Shown: piece after piece, positions 1-8,828 of the stretch
Layout of the letters: every line of letters begins with the position of its first letter
How positions within the stretch are numbered: position 1 is the stretch's first letter
DNA from: Deltaproteobacteria bacterium
Lineage (GTDB): Bacteria; Desulfobacterota; Desulfuromonadia; Desulfuromonadales; Geopsychrobacteraceae
Reading direction: 5' to 3'
Assembly: GCA_024280335.1 (NCBI GenBank)
Contig: JAJRQI010000018.1
Location: 1-60,293 of the forward strand
Length of the DNA: 60,293 nt
The notes under the pieces: generated by a model
The model's input: only the letters and a program-made list of their open reading frames with translations
What the model was told of the DNA's origin: nothing
The model's database searches: none
Translations under genes and position numbers: made by a program

Positions 1-132
1 CGTTCACTTCCTATCGCTTCCTTCAGACCCTGCCGTTACCAGCAACGCCCTTGCGATTCGGATTGTCTTCCCCCTGATCAGGGTGACGCCTGTATCTTGC
101 AACAGGCCGGGTTTGCCAGCTCCGCTGGGCAA

Positions 133-166
133 ACAAAAAAAGACAGCCCACTTCGAAAGTGGGCTG
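133..166 (-). terminator. Rho-independent terminator after the tRNA pair
   Basis: A perfect 10-bp stem (left arm 144-153, right arm 157-166) with a 3-nt loop is followed on the minus strand by a run of T residues. It lies directly downstream of the two minus-strand tRNA genes, so it most likely ends their transcript. Bases 1-132 show no gene that I recognise. Confidence 0.85.
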
Positions 167-177
167 CCTTTTTAAAA

Positions 178-254
178 TGGTGGCGGTGCAGAGATTCGAA
201 CTCCGGACACTGCGGATATGAGCCGCATGCTCTAACCAACTGAGCTACACCGCC
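178..254 (-). tRNA. tRNA with CAU anticodon (elongator Met, or Ile2)
   Basis: The reverse complement folds as a 77-nt tRNA with an encoded CCA end. The 7-bp acceptor stem is GGCGGTG/CACCGCC, the D-arm carries AGCTCAGTTGGTTAGAGC and the T-loop is TTCGAAT. The anticodon loop CTCATAT gives anticodon CAT. A CAU tRNA that is not the initiator is either elongator Met or the Ile2 type whose C34 is changed to lysidine by TilS; I cannot separate these by eye, and Met is slightly preferred. Confidence 0.9.
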
Positions 255-285
255 GAACTATATAAACTCCCAAGGAGTTGTTGTT

Positions 286-362
<77 letters not shown>

Positions 363-374
363 ACACGAGGCAGG

Positions 375-403
375 AAAATAGTATTCTGCCGAAAAAATGT
401 CAA
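375..403 (-). promoter_or_regulatory. sigma-70 promoter of the tRNA operon
   Basis: On the minus strand TTGACA (403-398) is followed after exactly 17 nt by TATTTT (380-375), about 12 nt before the mature 5' end of tRNA-fMet. The stretch between the -10 and the tRNA is GC-rich, as is usual for stable-RNA promoters under stringent control. So the tRNAs need not depend on read-through from the upstream SPOR gene. Confidence 0.75.
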
Positions 404-463
404 GCAAAAAATCTGCGGCTACAGCAACGCCAAATGGGGGCTATGAGCCACCTGGCAACCAGG

Positions 464-1174
464 CTACTGCCGGGAAACAAATCCCTTGATCTTCTCCTGT
501 CTTTCAATCAGCTGCTGCATCGATTTGGCGGTTAAATTGTCAATATAGGGTCCCAAACGCACCCGATACCAGAGCCCTTTTTTACCCAGGTCGGCCTCGA
601 CCATAAAGGCCGGATAACCTTTAGCAAGCAGTGTTTGCTTCATCTTACCGGCATCGACTGCGGCGGCGAAAGATCCGACCTGAACCGAGAAGCGGCCCTG
701 CGGATCGACTTTCGGCTGACCGGTCACAGGCTGGCTGGTCGCGACCGGCTCAACAACCGCCGCTACCTGGGTCGCCGCTTTTTTCACAATCGGCTGATCC
801 GGCAGCGCGATCGGCGGCTTTTCCTGCGGCGCCAGATTGATGCCGCTGCCGAGAGGGGCGCTACTCTCTTTGGCCAGATTGTCGTAAAAAGTCAGCTTGG
901 TCTCCTCCACTGGCGGCTCACCAGCCGATTCCCCGCTCGGCGAACCGACAGGCCTGACCGCAACCGGCGTCGCGGCTCGCGGCGGCACCTTGGCCTGCAG
1001 AACCTGCTCAGTCTGTTGCTGCTTCACGGCCAGGTCGCGCTCCGCCCCGCGCTGGCCGACAATCACCCCGAGGGTAAAGCTGGCCAGGGAAACCGCCAGC
1101 ACCAATACCAGCAGGAGCAATGCCTGACGCTTTTCCATCCGCCGCTGGACACGTGTTTTGGTTGCTGCTTTCAT
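464..1174 (-). CDS. SPOR-domain membrane protein
   Basis: This 236-residue protein has a short basic N-terminus, one transmembrane helix at about residues 18-41 (LLLLVLVLAVSLASFTLGVI), a long low-complexity Pro/Ala/Glu linker and a C-terminal SPOR domain from about residue 159 (FSVQVGSF, then RVRLGPY). SPOR domains bind denuded septal peptidoglycan, so the protein probably sits in the inner membrane with the SPOR domain in the periplasm at the division site, like FtsN or DedD. The start has a GGAG Shine-Dalgarno 5 nt upstream, and the gene begins 9 nt after argS stops, so the two are probably cotranscribed. Its exact role in division cannot be read from the sequence. Confidence 0.85.
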   Translation of the reverse strand: MKAATKTRVQRRMEKRQALLLLVLVLAVSLASFTLGVIVGQRGAERDLAVKQQQTEQVLQAKVPPRAATPVAVRPVGSPSGESAGEPPVEETKLTFYDNLAKESSAPLGSGINLAPQEKPPIALPDQPIVKKAATQVAAVVEPVATSQPVTGQPKVDPQGRFSVQVGSFAAAVDAGKMKQTLLAKGYPAFMVEADLGKKGLWYRVRLGPYIDNLTAKSMQQLIERQEKIKGFVSRQ

Positions 1175-1183
1175 CCGCTCCCC

Positions 1184-2845
1184 CTACATCTTATCCGGCG
1201 CCGAGACACCCAGGATCTGCAGTGCGTTGGCAATTACGATTCTGACCGAGTTGATCAGATAGAGTCGGGCCTGGGTCGTGGCTGGATCTTCGACCAGCAC
1301 CCGCTGGCGATTATAATAGCTGTGAAACTGGGCGGCCAGTTCCTGCAGGAAAAAAACCACCCGATGCGGTTCGTGGTTAACCGCCGCCCCGATGATGGTC
1401 TCTGGAAAGCGGGCCAACTGTTTGACCAGTTGCAGCTCTTCATCCAGCTGCAGTTTGCTGCAATCAACCTCGTCCAATTTCGGCTGCGCAACCCCTTCGG
1501 CTGCGGCGTTACGATTGATACTGCAAACCCGGGCGTGGGCATACTGCACATAGTAAACCGGGTTATCGCTGCTCTGCTGCTTGGCCAGTTCCAGATCGAA
1601 ATCGAGCTGACTGTCGCAACGGCGCATCAAGAAGAAGTAGCGACAGGCATCCCTGCCGACCTCATCGACCACCTCACGCAGGGTGATAAAATTCCCCGAA
1701 CGCTTGCCCATCGTGACCGGCTGACCGTCACGCAGCAGGTTGACCATCTGGATCAACAACACCTGCAGATCTTCCGGTGGATGGCCCAGACCGGCCAGCA
1801 TCGCCTTCATCCGGGGGATGTAGCCATGATGGTCGGCACCCCAGACATCGATCACCCGGTCAAAGCCGCGCTCGAATTTCTCCATGTGATAGGCGACATC
1901 GGAGGCGAAGTAGGTATAGCTGCCGTCCGATTTGATCAGTACCCGATCCTTGTCATCACCGTACTCGGTGGTGCGCAGCCAGAGGGCTTGATCCTGCTCG
2001 AAAGAAAGTCCCTTTTCCTTGAGCTTGGCCAACTCAGCGTCGACCAGGTTGCGGTCATAGAGGCTTTTTTCGCTGTACCATTGATCAAATTCAATGCCGA
2101 AAATCTTCAAATCTACAGCGATCCAGTCGAGCACCTTTTCCACCCCGAAGCGGGCGCAGAGTTCGATCGCTTCTGTTTCATCAAGCCCGGCCAGCTCACC
2201 CTTTTCCGCACGCAGCTGGGCGGCCAGTTCACGCACATATCCAGCTTGGTAGCCGTCCTCGGGAAACTCGATCGATTGCCCCTGCAGCTCCCGCAGTCGC
2301 AGCAGGATTGAGCGGCCGAGGGTTTTCACCTGATTGCCGGCATCGTTGACATAGTATTCACGCTGCACCTCGAAACCGGCGGCCTGCAGCACTGCCGCAA
2401 CCGCATCGCCGACCACTGCTCCGCGGCCGTGGCCGATATGCAGCGGACCGGTCGGGTTGGCGCTGACAAATTCACCCTGAACCCTGGTACCGGCGCCGAT
2501 CCGGCTGCGGCCGTACTGAGCGCCCTGCTCCATCACCTGATCCAGCACTCGGTACCAGCAACTCGCTGCCAGACGAAAATTGATAAAGCCGGGACCGGCA
2601 ATTTCAACCTTGTCACAGAGCGGATTGCCCTGCAATGCCGCCACCAGCGCCTCGGCAATCTGCCGTGGCGCCTTGCGTTCGACCTTGGCCATGGTCATCG
2701 CCAGATTGCTGGCAAAATCGCCATGCTCGGGATTTTTCGGGATTTCCAGCTGAATCTCGACCGGCATCTCGCCGGAGCTGAGTGTCCCATTGGTGTAACA
2801 CTGCTGCAAAGCGATTTGAATCGCCTGACGTAACTGCTCTTTCAT
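1184..2845 (-). CDS. argS: arginyl-tRNA synthetase
   Basis: This cytoplasmic class I aminoacyl-tRNA synthetase (553 residues, normal for ArgRS) charges tRNA-Arg with arginine using ATP. The HIGH motif is at residues 136-139 (PLHIGHGRG). The KMSKS loop is the diverged form MGKRSGN near residue 377, as is common in ArgRS. An N-terminal Arg-tRNA-synt-N domain (about 1-90) and a C-terminal DALR anticodon-binding domain (from about 430) flank the Rossmann core. It starts 7 nt after the upstream FtsB-like gene ends and stops 9 nt before the SPOR gene, so it is the middle gene of a three-gene unit. The stop codon is TAG, which shows that UAG works as an ordinary terminator here. Confidence 0.97.
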   Translation of the reverse strand: MKEQLRQAIQIALQQCYTNGTLSSGEMPVEIQLEIPKNPEHGDFASNLAMTMAKVERKAPRQIAEALVAALQGNPLCDKVEIAGPGFINFRLAASCWYRVLDQVMEQGAQYGRSRIGAGTRVQGEFVSANPTGPLHIGHGRGAVVGDAVAAVLQAAGFEVQREYYVNDAGNQVKTLGRSILLRLRELQGQSIEFPEDGYQAGYVRELAAQLRAEKGELAGLDETEAIELCARFGVEKVLDWIAVDLKIFGIEFDQWYSEKSLYDRNLVDAELAKLKEKGLSFEQDQALWLRTTEYGDDKDRVLIKSDGSYTYFASDVAYHMEKFERGFDRVIDVWGADHHGYIPRMKAMLAGLGHPPEDLQVLLIQMVNLLRDGQPVTMGKRSGNFITLREVVDEVGRDACRYFFLMRRCDSQLDFDLELAKQQSSDNPVYYVQYAHARVCSINRNAAAEGVAQPKLDEVDCSKLQLDEELQLVKQLARFPETIIGAAVNHEPHRVVFFLQELAAQFHSYYNRQRVLVEDPATTQARLYLINSVRIVIANALQILGVSAPDKM

Positions 2846-2852
2846 AGGATCG

Positions 2853-3182
2853 TTATTGCCTCGTTTCAGTTTTCTCTTTACTCGGGAGATAATAGATCAA
2901 CTCCCCCTCACGCACCATGCCCAGCTTCGTGCGGGCCAGCTGTTCCCAATACTCTTTATCACTACGCAGCCTTTCGATCTCGGCACGTAACCGCTCTTGC
3001 TGCTGCTGCAGACCCTGCAACTCCACCTCAAGTTGCTGCTGCTGCCGTTCCGCCTGCAAAATTCGCAACACACCGCGACTGCCGAAAACCGCATAACCGA
3101 GCATGACCAGGATAATAATCAACAGCCAAAGGGTGATCAGATTTTTGTTTCCGGTTGCAGTCGGGTCTCGGGCAGGGGGCAA
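2853..3182 (-). CDS. FtsB/DivIC-like septum formation initiator
   Basis: This small bitopic membrane protein has one transmembrane helix (ITLWLLIIILVMLGYAVFG), then a Gln/Leu/Arg-rich coiled coil of about 50 residues, then the short ending typical of the family (LGMVREGELIYYLP). FtsB/DivIC proteins join FtsL and FtsQ in the periplasmic division scaffold. I take the TTG at 3182-3180 as start because GGAGG lies 5 nt upstream, giving 109 residues. An in-frame TTG at 3242 would add 20 residues but has no ribosome binding site. It lies 7 nt before argS, an arrangement I recall from related genomes. Confidence 0.8.
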   Translation of the reverse strand: MPPARDPTATGNKNLITLWLLIIILVMLGYAVFGSRGVLRILQAERQQQQLEVELQGLQQQQERLRAEIERLRSDKEYWEQLARTKLGMVREGELIYYLPSKEKTETRQ

Positions 3183-3357
3183 ACACACCTCCGAAGCATA
3201 GGTCGTTACAGTTGAAATAGCGAAGTTTGATGCACTGGCCAAAAGGAGTTAGCTTCGCATGCTGTCGGGCTGGGGTCAACCGCCCAGGAGGCTATCCGAC
3301 AATAAGGGCCGAAGCGAAAGCAGCCGGTCATGGATTCTCGGACAACCGCCTAGCGCA

Positions 3358-5421
3358 TCAGAATCCACCCAAACTGCCGCTGAAACCGCCGACCGCACCG
3401 ATCCCCTTCATGGTGAAGGTCAGCAGAATGGTTTGATCCAGTCGGTATTCACGATAGGTCAGTTCGGCACTCCAGCATTGCTGGCGATACTCGACCCCGA
3501 TCAGATCTTCCAACTGTTCATTGGTAGCAAAATCATAGCGCTTCTCATAGCGCAGATAGACCGGCTTGAGCAGAGCAAGTCTGAGCCTGACCGCGCCGTA
3601 ATCGAGCAACAGATCGCGGTCGTATCGATAATCGACGCTCAGGGAGTTTTCGCGCTGGTCATGCACTTCCGCCTCGGCGGCAAACTTATCCCAGCCACCT
3701 TGATCGATATCGTAGAAGACGTCGAAAATAACCCGAGACCAGTCCGTCGGCAACAACGTCAACTGTCCACGGATGGTTGAAAATGGATCGGCCTGAAACT
3801 CTTCACGCAGATCGTAGCGCTGTGACAGGCGCAGGTAGAGCAGATCACGATAGCTCGATTCGCCCCCCTGATGATCAAAACGGGCCGTCAGTCGAGTGAC
3901 CAAGGCATACTCGACCCGGTTTGCCTCGGCGACCCGGTCGCTGCTTTCATAGCTCGGCAGATGGCTCTGCTCGGCAACACTGGTCGGGGTGTAGCGATAG
4001 ATGACTTCCGGCTCGATGGTATGCCGCAGCTTGCTGATCGGACCGATCGGCTGCTCGTAGACCCGCTGAAAGCGGGTGTCGACCCGGGTGCTGAACTCGA
4101 CAATCCCCTCCCGGTCACTGTCGGAACCGTCACTCTGCCCCCAATAGTAGCGCTCCCGGTAGGCGACTTCCGGGGTCACCTCGATTACGTCCCAGAGCTG
4201 CAGACTGGCCGAGAGGACCGGGCGCAGCAGCAACCGTTGTCCGCGCAACCCTTCTTCCCGCCAGAAGTGCGTGTATTCACTCTCCAAAGCGTAGTAAAAG
4301 GGGCTGTCATTGATCCGCTGACGGGTGACATCAAAACTGACACGCGGCAGATACTGGATGGTGCGCGGATCTTCGATCACCAGATTTTTCGTGTACTTGA
4401 ACTGACCGACCAGATTGTACTTGTCCCAAGCCTTGCTCAGGGATAACAGCGACTCGACCTGGTCCTTGTTATACTCTCCGGCAATATCCCCGAAATCCTT
4501 AAAGTACTGATCATCGTTGACATACTCGGCATCGACCGCCATCCTGATGCCGCCCGGCAGGTAGCCGTTGTGCAGCCATTCCAGTGCGTAACGCTGCTCA
4601 TCGACCGGCTCCCCGTCAACCGAGTCAACCGCAATATGATAAGCACGCGCCTCACCGGAATTGCCGTTTCCGAAGGTGTAACGATATTCCAACCCCTTGC
4701 CGATCCCCATTTCGGAGAGATAGTCAAAGTAAAAGGTTGCATCCTGATTATCGGCAATCACCAGATAATAAGCACCGCCGAATTGATAACCGCGCTTGCT
4801 CGAAAAACCGGTACGCGGCATCAACAGCCCGGATTCGCGATCAGACTTGATCGGATAGGCGATGTAGGGCAGATAAAAAGCGGGAATATCGTTCAGATAA
4901 AAGGTGGTATGTTTCGCCTTGGCGTAACCGTTCATGGTCACATCGAACTGGTCGGCGGCGAACTTCCAGGAAGGCACCTCGCCGTCGCAGGTGGTAAAGG
5001 TCCCCTCGGTGATCCGGTAGTCCATCTCACCACGACGTTCGATCTGCTTGCCATGGACGTGCAAGTTTTGTTCTTTGAGGAAAATATAACCATCCTCGAC
5101 GCTGCCGGTACGGTTGTTCAGGTTGTAAGAAATCTTGCTGCCGGACATCTTTTCGGTGGGCGACGTCAGTTGCACATCCCCCTCTGCCTCGACCTCGCCG
5201 CTGGCCTGATTCCACCAGAGAATCCGGCTGCGCAGCTCCATATCCCCCTGCTTCAGCTGTACATTACCACTGGCCCGATAGCGACCGCTGGCCTTGTCGT
5301 AAGTCAGCAGATCAGCCTCTAGATCGACCGGCAGCTGCGGATTGCCGAGGGCTCCAGCGGCAACGGGCAGCGTCAGCGGCAAACAGAGCAGAATGCAAAT
5401 GGCCAGCAAACGCAACAGCAT
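3358..5421 (-). CDS. lptD: LPS-assembly protein LptD (OstA/Imp)
   Basis: This 687-residue outer-membrane protein carries lipopolysaccharide across the outer membrane together with the lipoprotein LptE. A signal peptide (LLAICILLCLPLTLPVAAGA) is followed by an OstA/LptA-like jelly-roll domain at about residues 33-150 (DLLTYDKASGRYRASGNVQL). From about residue 200 comes a long region of alternating aromatic/polar strands characteristic of the LptD barrel (YYLVIADNQDATFYFDYLSE). It ends in Phe, as many outer-membrane barrels do. It starts 27 nt after folC stops and is probably cotranscribed. A 175-nt gap to the FtsB-like start holds no gene I recognise. Confidence 0.92.
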   Translation of the reverse strand: MLLRLLAICILLCLPLTLPVAAGALGNPQLPVDLEADLLTYDKASGRYRASGNVQLKQGDMELRSRILWWNQASGEVEAEGDVQLTSPTEKMSGSKISYNLNNRTGSVEDGYIFLKEQNLHVHGKQIERRGEMDYRITEGTFTTCDGEVPSWKFAADQFDVTMNGYAKAKHTTFYLNDIPAFYLPYIAYPIKSDRESGLLMPRTGFSSKRGYQFGGAYYLVIADNQDATFYFDYLSEMGIGKGLEYRYTFGNGNSGEARAYHIAVDSVDGEPVDEQRYALEWLHNGYLPGGIRMAVDAEYVNDDQYFKDFGDIAGEYNKDQVESLLSLSKAWDKYNLVGQFKYTKNLVIEDPRTIQYLPRVSFDVTRQRINDSPFYYALESEYTHFWREEGLRGQRLLLRPVLSASLQLWDVIEVTPEVAYRERYYWGQSDGSDSDREGIVEFSTRVDTRFQRVYEQPIGPISKLRHTIEPEVIYRYTPTSVAEQSHLPSYESSDRVAEANRVEYALVTRLTARFDHQGGESSYRDLLYLRLSQRYDLREEFQADPFSTIRGQLTLLPTDWSRVIFDVFYDIDQGGWDKFAAEAEVHDQRENSLSVDYRYDRDLLLDYGAVRLRLALLKPVYLRYEKRYDFATNEQLEDLIGVEYRQQCWSAELTYREYRLDQTILLTFTMKGIGAVGGFSGSLGGF

Positions 5422-5448
5422 AACAATCCCAATAATCAGACAAAAAAA

Positions 5449-6642
5449 TCAGCTTGTGATCGACAACAATTGCTGCTCAGGCAGCAGCAATTCGCGTACC
5501 GCTGCCACCAGAAAGAGCGAGCCGGCCACCAACAGGATTTCGCCAGTTCGCCGCTGCTGCAACGCCGCAGCGAGAGCCGTCTGCGGATCGGCATATTCGG
5601 CGGCCAGAATACCTGACTTTTGTGCCTGTTGCACCAGTTTTCCCGGAACAACCGCCAGGTCGACCGGCGGCCGGGTCGCATAGAGGCGGTCGACCAGCGG
5701 CAGAAGTTTCTGCAACAGCAGTTCGCTCTGCTTGTCAGCCTTGATGCCGACCAGCAGATGCAGCTTCTCCACCCCCTGCTGGCGCAGATACTCGGCCAGA
5801 ACTTTGGCACCGGCAACATTGTGCGCGCCATCTAAGAGAATCTGTCCCGGCAACCATTCCAGCCGCCCCGGCCAACGAACCTGCTCGACCCCCTGCTGCA
5901 GTGCCCGAACGGGAATTTCCAGCGAATTGCGCCGCAGAAAGGTCGCCGCCGCCAACGCCAGCGCCAGATTCTGCTGCTGATGGATTCCGACCAACCCGGG
6001 CGTCAAGCGTTTCAGCTCAACCCCCAGCCCGGAAAAAGCCAGCTGGTCCGCTTCGACCTGCCATCGGTAGTCACAACCGGCCAACAACAACGGCGCGGCT
6101 AACTGCTCAGCGCGACGGCGCAAAACCTGTTCCACCTCCGGCCGTTGGCGAGCACTGAGTACCGCGACCTTCGGCTTGAAAATCCCGGCTTTCTCGGCGG
6201 CAACTTCAGCCAGCGTGTTGCCGAGGTAAGCGGTGTGGTCGAGAGCGATCGGCGTCACCAGGCAAAGTTCCGGCGCAACTGCGTTGGTCGCATCAAGTCG
6301 TCCGCCCAACCCGGTTTCCAGGATTACCCAGCGGACGCCGCTGCGCTGGAAATGAAGCAGCGCCAGCGCCGTGGTGAATTCAAAAAAAGTCGTCCGCAAC
6401 TCTTCAGCGTGCGGACGCAATTCGTCGATCAGGGCAACGACTTCGGCTTCACTGATCTGTCGGGTGGCGACTCTGATCCGTTCGGTAAAACTGTGCAGAT
6501 GAGGCGAGGTGTAGAGTCCGGCCGGAATTTCAGCCGCCTGGAAAATATTGGCCAGTGCCGCCGCCGTCGAACCTTTGCCGTTGGTTCCGGCAATATGAAT
6601 AATCCGCAACTTACGTTGCGGATTATCGAGTCGTTCCAGCAA
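5449..6642 (-). CDS. folC: folylpolyglutamate/dihydrofolate synthase, N-terminus cut by an amber codon
   Basis: FolC adds glutamate to dihydropteroate or folates using ATP, in the cytoplasm. The P-loop is intact (AGTNGKGST), as are the downstream Mur-ligase-like motifs (TTFFEFTTALALLHF, ETGLGGRLDATN, LLDGAHN). The annotated span opens at a TTG with no convincing ribosome binding site. Upstream in the same frame, from an ATG at 6729, the sequence encodes the expected FolC N-terminus (SYRESLDYLY, then LQLFGIKLGLKNIRQ), broken once by TAG at 6690-6688. So the gene is either a nonsense allele, a sequencing error, or produces a protein lacking about 28 residues. Everything after the TTG is full length. 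Confidence 0.85.
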   Translation of the reverse strand: MLERLDNPQRKLRIIHIAGTNGKGSTAAALANIFQAAEIPAGLYTSPHLHSFTERIRVATRQISEAEVVALIDELRPHAEELRTTFFEFTTALALLHFQRSGVRWVILETGLGGRLDATNAVAPELCLVTPIALDHTAYLGNTLAEVAAEKAGIFKPKVAVLSARQRPEVEQVLRRRAEQLAAPLLLAGCDYRWQVEADQLAFSGLGVELKRLTPGLVGIHQQQNLALALAAATFLRRNSLEIPVRALQQGVEQVRWPGRLEWLPGQILLDGAHNVAGAKVLAEYLRQQGVEKLHLLVGIKADKQSELLLQKLLPLVDRLYATRPPVDLAVVPGKLVQQAQKSGILAAEYADPQTALAAALQQRRTGEILLVAGSLFLVAAVRELLLPEQQLLSITS

Positions 6643-6687
6643 TTGACGGATATTTTTCAGTCCCAGCTTGATGCCGAAGAGTTGCAG

Positions 6688-6690
6688 CTA
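6688..6690 (-). other. in-frame amber (TAG) codon within the folC N-terminal coding region
   Basis: Codon by codon from ATG 6729-6727 the minus strand reads M-S-N-S-Y-R-E-S-L-D-Y-L-Y-TAG-L-Q-L-F-G-I-K-L-G-L-K and continues into folC without a frame change. Family members usually have a small residue, often Gly, at the TAG position (from memory of the family). Confidence 0.9.
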
Positions 6691-6725
6691 GTAGAGGTAG
6701 TCAAGACTCTCGCGGTAGCTGTTGC

Positions 6726-6884
6726 TCATTTCTCTGGGCCGGGAGTCTGTTGGGCTTGACGGACCGTAGCGAGAAATTGGCTGGTCGAGGCCAGATTGAT
6801 GGCAATTTGAGAGCGAATAGCAGGGCTATTTGTCGAAGATTGCCGTAAATATGGGTCGACCAGACGATTTCGCAGTAGGTTCAT
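6726..6884 (-). CDS. possible 52-residue protein overlapping the folC start (ATGA)
   Basis: Between accD and folC a 52-codon frame opens with ATG at 6884, with a weak AGG about 8 nt upstream. Its TGA stop (6728-6726) overlaps the ATG of full-length folC in an ATGA junction, the classic arrangement for translational coupling. The product begins MNLLRNRLVDPYLRQS and has no membrane segment, signal peptide or cysteine. I recognise no family. The snug fit between accD's stop (18 nt upstream) and folC's start is the main argument that it is real; it could also be a chance frame. Confidence 0.4.
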   Translation of the reverse strand: MNLLRNRLVDPYLRQSSTNSPAIRSQIAINLASTSQFLATVRQAQQTPGPEK

Positions 6885-6902
6885 GTTAAGCCTAACAGAT
6901 TC

Positions 6903-7751
6903 CTAGCTTTTGGTGAAAATACGCAGGACCTGCGACAGACGCTGTTTCATCTCGCTGCGTGGGACGATCATATCGACCATGCCATGTTCAAGCAAAAATT
7001 CCGAACGCTGAAAACCGTCCGGCAGGGTCTGCCGAATGGTCTGTTCGATCACCCGCGGCCCGGCAAAACCGATCAGCGCCCGTGGTTCGGCAATATTCAG
7101 ATCGCCGAGCATGGCAAAGCTGGCGGTGACGCCACCGGTCGTCGGATCGGTCAGCACCGAGATAAAGGGAATTCCGGCCGCCTTCAGTTTGGCCAGGGCA
7201 GCACTGGTTTTGGCCATCTGCATCAGCGAGTGGATACTTTCCTGCATCCGTGCGCCGCCTGAGGAAGAAAAAATCAGCACCGGAGCATGGCTCTCCAGTC
7301 CTTTTTCAATGGCCCGGGTAATTTTTTCACCGACCACCGAACCCATGCTGCCGCCCATAAAGGCAAAATCGAAGACCGCAACCACCACCGGCAACTCTTC
7401 CAGATTGCCGGTGCCGCAGATCACCGCATCACCGTCACCGGCCTTTTTCAACGCAGCCTTGATCCGCTCTTTGTACTTTTTGGAATCCTTGAAATCGAGA
7501 AAATCGACCGAACGCATATTGGCGTCCATCTCGACAAAGGTTCCCGCATCGAGAATCAATTCGATCCGCTCCCGCGCACCAATCCGGAAATGATAGTCGC
7601 ACTTGGGGCAGACATTCAGGTTCCGCTCGATCTCCTTGGCGTAGATGATCTCCTGGCAGTTTTTACACTTGCTCCAGACCCCTTCGGGGATCTTGACTTT
7701 CTTTGTTTCAGCAGACGCCGTCAGCGCTGTTTTCTTACGAAACCAAACCAT
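6903..7751 (-). CDS. accD: acetyl-CoA carboxylase carboxyltransferase subunit beta
   Basis: AccD forms the carboxyltransferase of acetyl-CoA carboxylase with AccA and moves CO2 from carboxybiotin to acetyl-CoA in the first step of fatty acid synthesis. The 282-residue protein has the N-terminal zinc ribbon (Cys29, Cys32, Cys48, Cys51) and the crotonase-like core ([33 protein letters not shown]). I choose the ATG at 7751 because AAGAGG lies 7 nt upstream and family proteins start like this (MVWFRKK); an in-frame start 28 codons upstream lacks support. The order trpA-accD-folC is common in this bacterial group. Confidence 0.96.
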   Translation of the reverse strand: MVWFRKKTALTASAETKKVKIPEGVWSKCKNCQEIIYAKEIERNLNVCPKCDYHFRIGARERIELILDAGTFVEMDANMRSVDFLDFKDSKKYKERIKAALKKAGDGDAVICGTGNLEELPVVVAVFDFAFMGGSMGSVVGEKITRAIEKGLESHAPVLIFSSSGGARMQESIHSLMQMAKTSAALAKLKAAGIPFISVLTDPTTGGVTASFAMLGDLNIAEPRALIGFAGPRVIEQTIRQTLPDGFQRSEFLLEHGMVDMIVPRSEMKQRLSQVLRIFTKS

Positions 7752-7850
7752 GAAATATCCTCTTGGTTTTCGGTCCAACCTGAATCCGCTACCGAAAAGC
7801 TGCAGTTTCAGGCACAAGTCATCGCCGCCGGACACTCAGGTCGACGTGCA

Positions 7851-8657
7851 TCAGTCGGTCTTTTCGACCAACCCCTGTTTGAGCGATGCGACGAACGCGC
7901 CGACCTGCGGCAACAGTTTCTCGCTGTGGCTGTATTCGGCAATAATTTTAACCAATGCGCTGCCGACGACAACCCCGTCAGCAAACTCACCGACCGCCCG
8001 GGCCTCGGCAACGCTGGTGATGCCGAAACCGACCCCCACCGGCACCTCGGTCATCCCCTGCAAATCTTCAACCGCCCGGCGGATATCGTTCGGATTGATC
8101 TTCTGCGCCCCGGTAACCCCGGTCATCGAAACATAATAGAGATAACCTTCGGCGGTCTGCGCCAATCGCCGCATCCGCTCAGTCGGCGTGGTCGGAGCGA
8201 GCAGGGTGATCAGCGCGATTCCCGCATCTTTCAGCAAGGGGCTGATTTCTGCCACTTCTTCCGGCGGCAGGTCGACCAGCAGCAGGCCATCGACTCCGGC
8301 AGCGGCGGCATCTTCGGCAAAACGCGCGCTGCCGTAACGGAAAACCGGATTATAGTAGCCCATCAGCACCAGCGGAACCTGGCAATTTCTGCGGACTTCG
8401 CTGACCAGTTGCAGGACCTTTTCCAGTGTGGCGCCAGCCGCCAAAGCCCGTTCGGAAGCCGCCTGGATGGTCGGTCCATCGGCCATCGGATCGGAAAAAG
8501 GCACGCCCAGTTCGATCAGATCGGCGCCATTGTCGACCAGAGTGCGAATCAAGTCGGCCGTGGTTGCCATATCGGGATCCCCGGCGGTGATGAAGGGGAT
8601 CAGCGCCGTTTGCTTGTTCCGGCGCAGAGCGGAAAATGTTGCGTCAATCCTTGTCAT
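7851..8657 (-). CDS. trpA: tryptophan synthase alpha chain
   Basis: TrpA cleaves indole-3-glycerol phosphate to indole and glyceraldehyde-3-phosphate and passes indole through the tunnel to TrpB. The 268-residue TIM barrel has both catalytic acids at the classical positions, Glu49 (DLIELGVPFSDP) and Asp60 (PMADGPTIQ), and the phosphate-binding end (GFGITSVAEA). The start is an ATG with GGGA about 6 nt upstream. Unusually, it is parted from trpB by a DEAD-box helicase gene and about 170 nt of non-coding sequence, so alpha and beta chains are not translationally coupled here. Confidence 0.97.
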   Translation of the reverse strand: MTRIDATFSALRRNKQTALIPFITAGDPDMATTADLIRTLVDNGADLIELGVPFSDPMADGPTIQAASERALAAGATLEKVLQLVSEVRRNCQVPLVLMGYYNPVFRYGSARFAEDAAAAGVDGLLLVDLPPEEVAEISPLLKDAGIALITLLAPTTPTERMRRLAQTAEGYLYYVSMTGVTGAQKINPNDIRRAVEDLQGMTEVPVGVGFGITSVAEARAVGEFADGVVVGSALVKIIAEYSHSEKLLPQVGAFVASLKQGLVEKTD

Positions 8658-8828
8658 GGTTCCCAGTCTTTACGAATACTCCGTTGGCTAACCCATTCGT
8701 AACTATTCATTGATCAGACCAAAAGGGGCATTTTAATCCTTCGGACAGCCGGTTTCAATCCTTTTCTCCCGCAAGGAGGTTGTCGGACAGCCGCGTTGCG
8801 GTGACGGCAGCTTCACCGGTATGGCAAA

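Noticed and set aside
635-2311. A 558-codon open frame on the plus strand across argS and the SPOR gene
   Set aside because: It mirrors the codon pattern of the minus-strand genes, has a composition rich in Arg/Gln/His/Leu and no recognisable domain; argS is certain.
6688-6690. Pyrrolysine at the folC amber codon
   Set aside because: TAG is used as a normal stop by several certain genes here, and FolC is not a known pyrrolysine protein; a nonsense mutation or error is simpler. Not excluded without a search for pylT/pylS.
7287-8702. A 471-codon open frame on the plus strand across accD and trpA
   Set aside because: Antisense shadow of two certain genes; no domain and no ribosome binding site.
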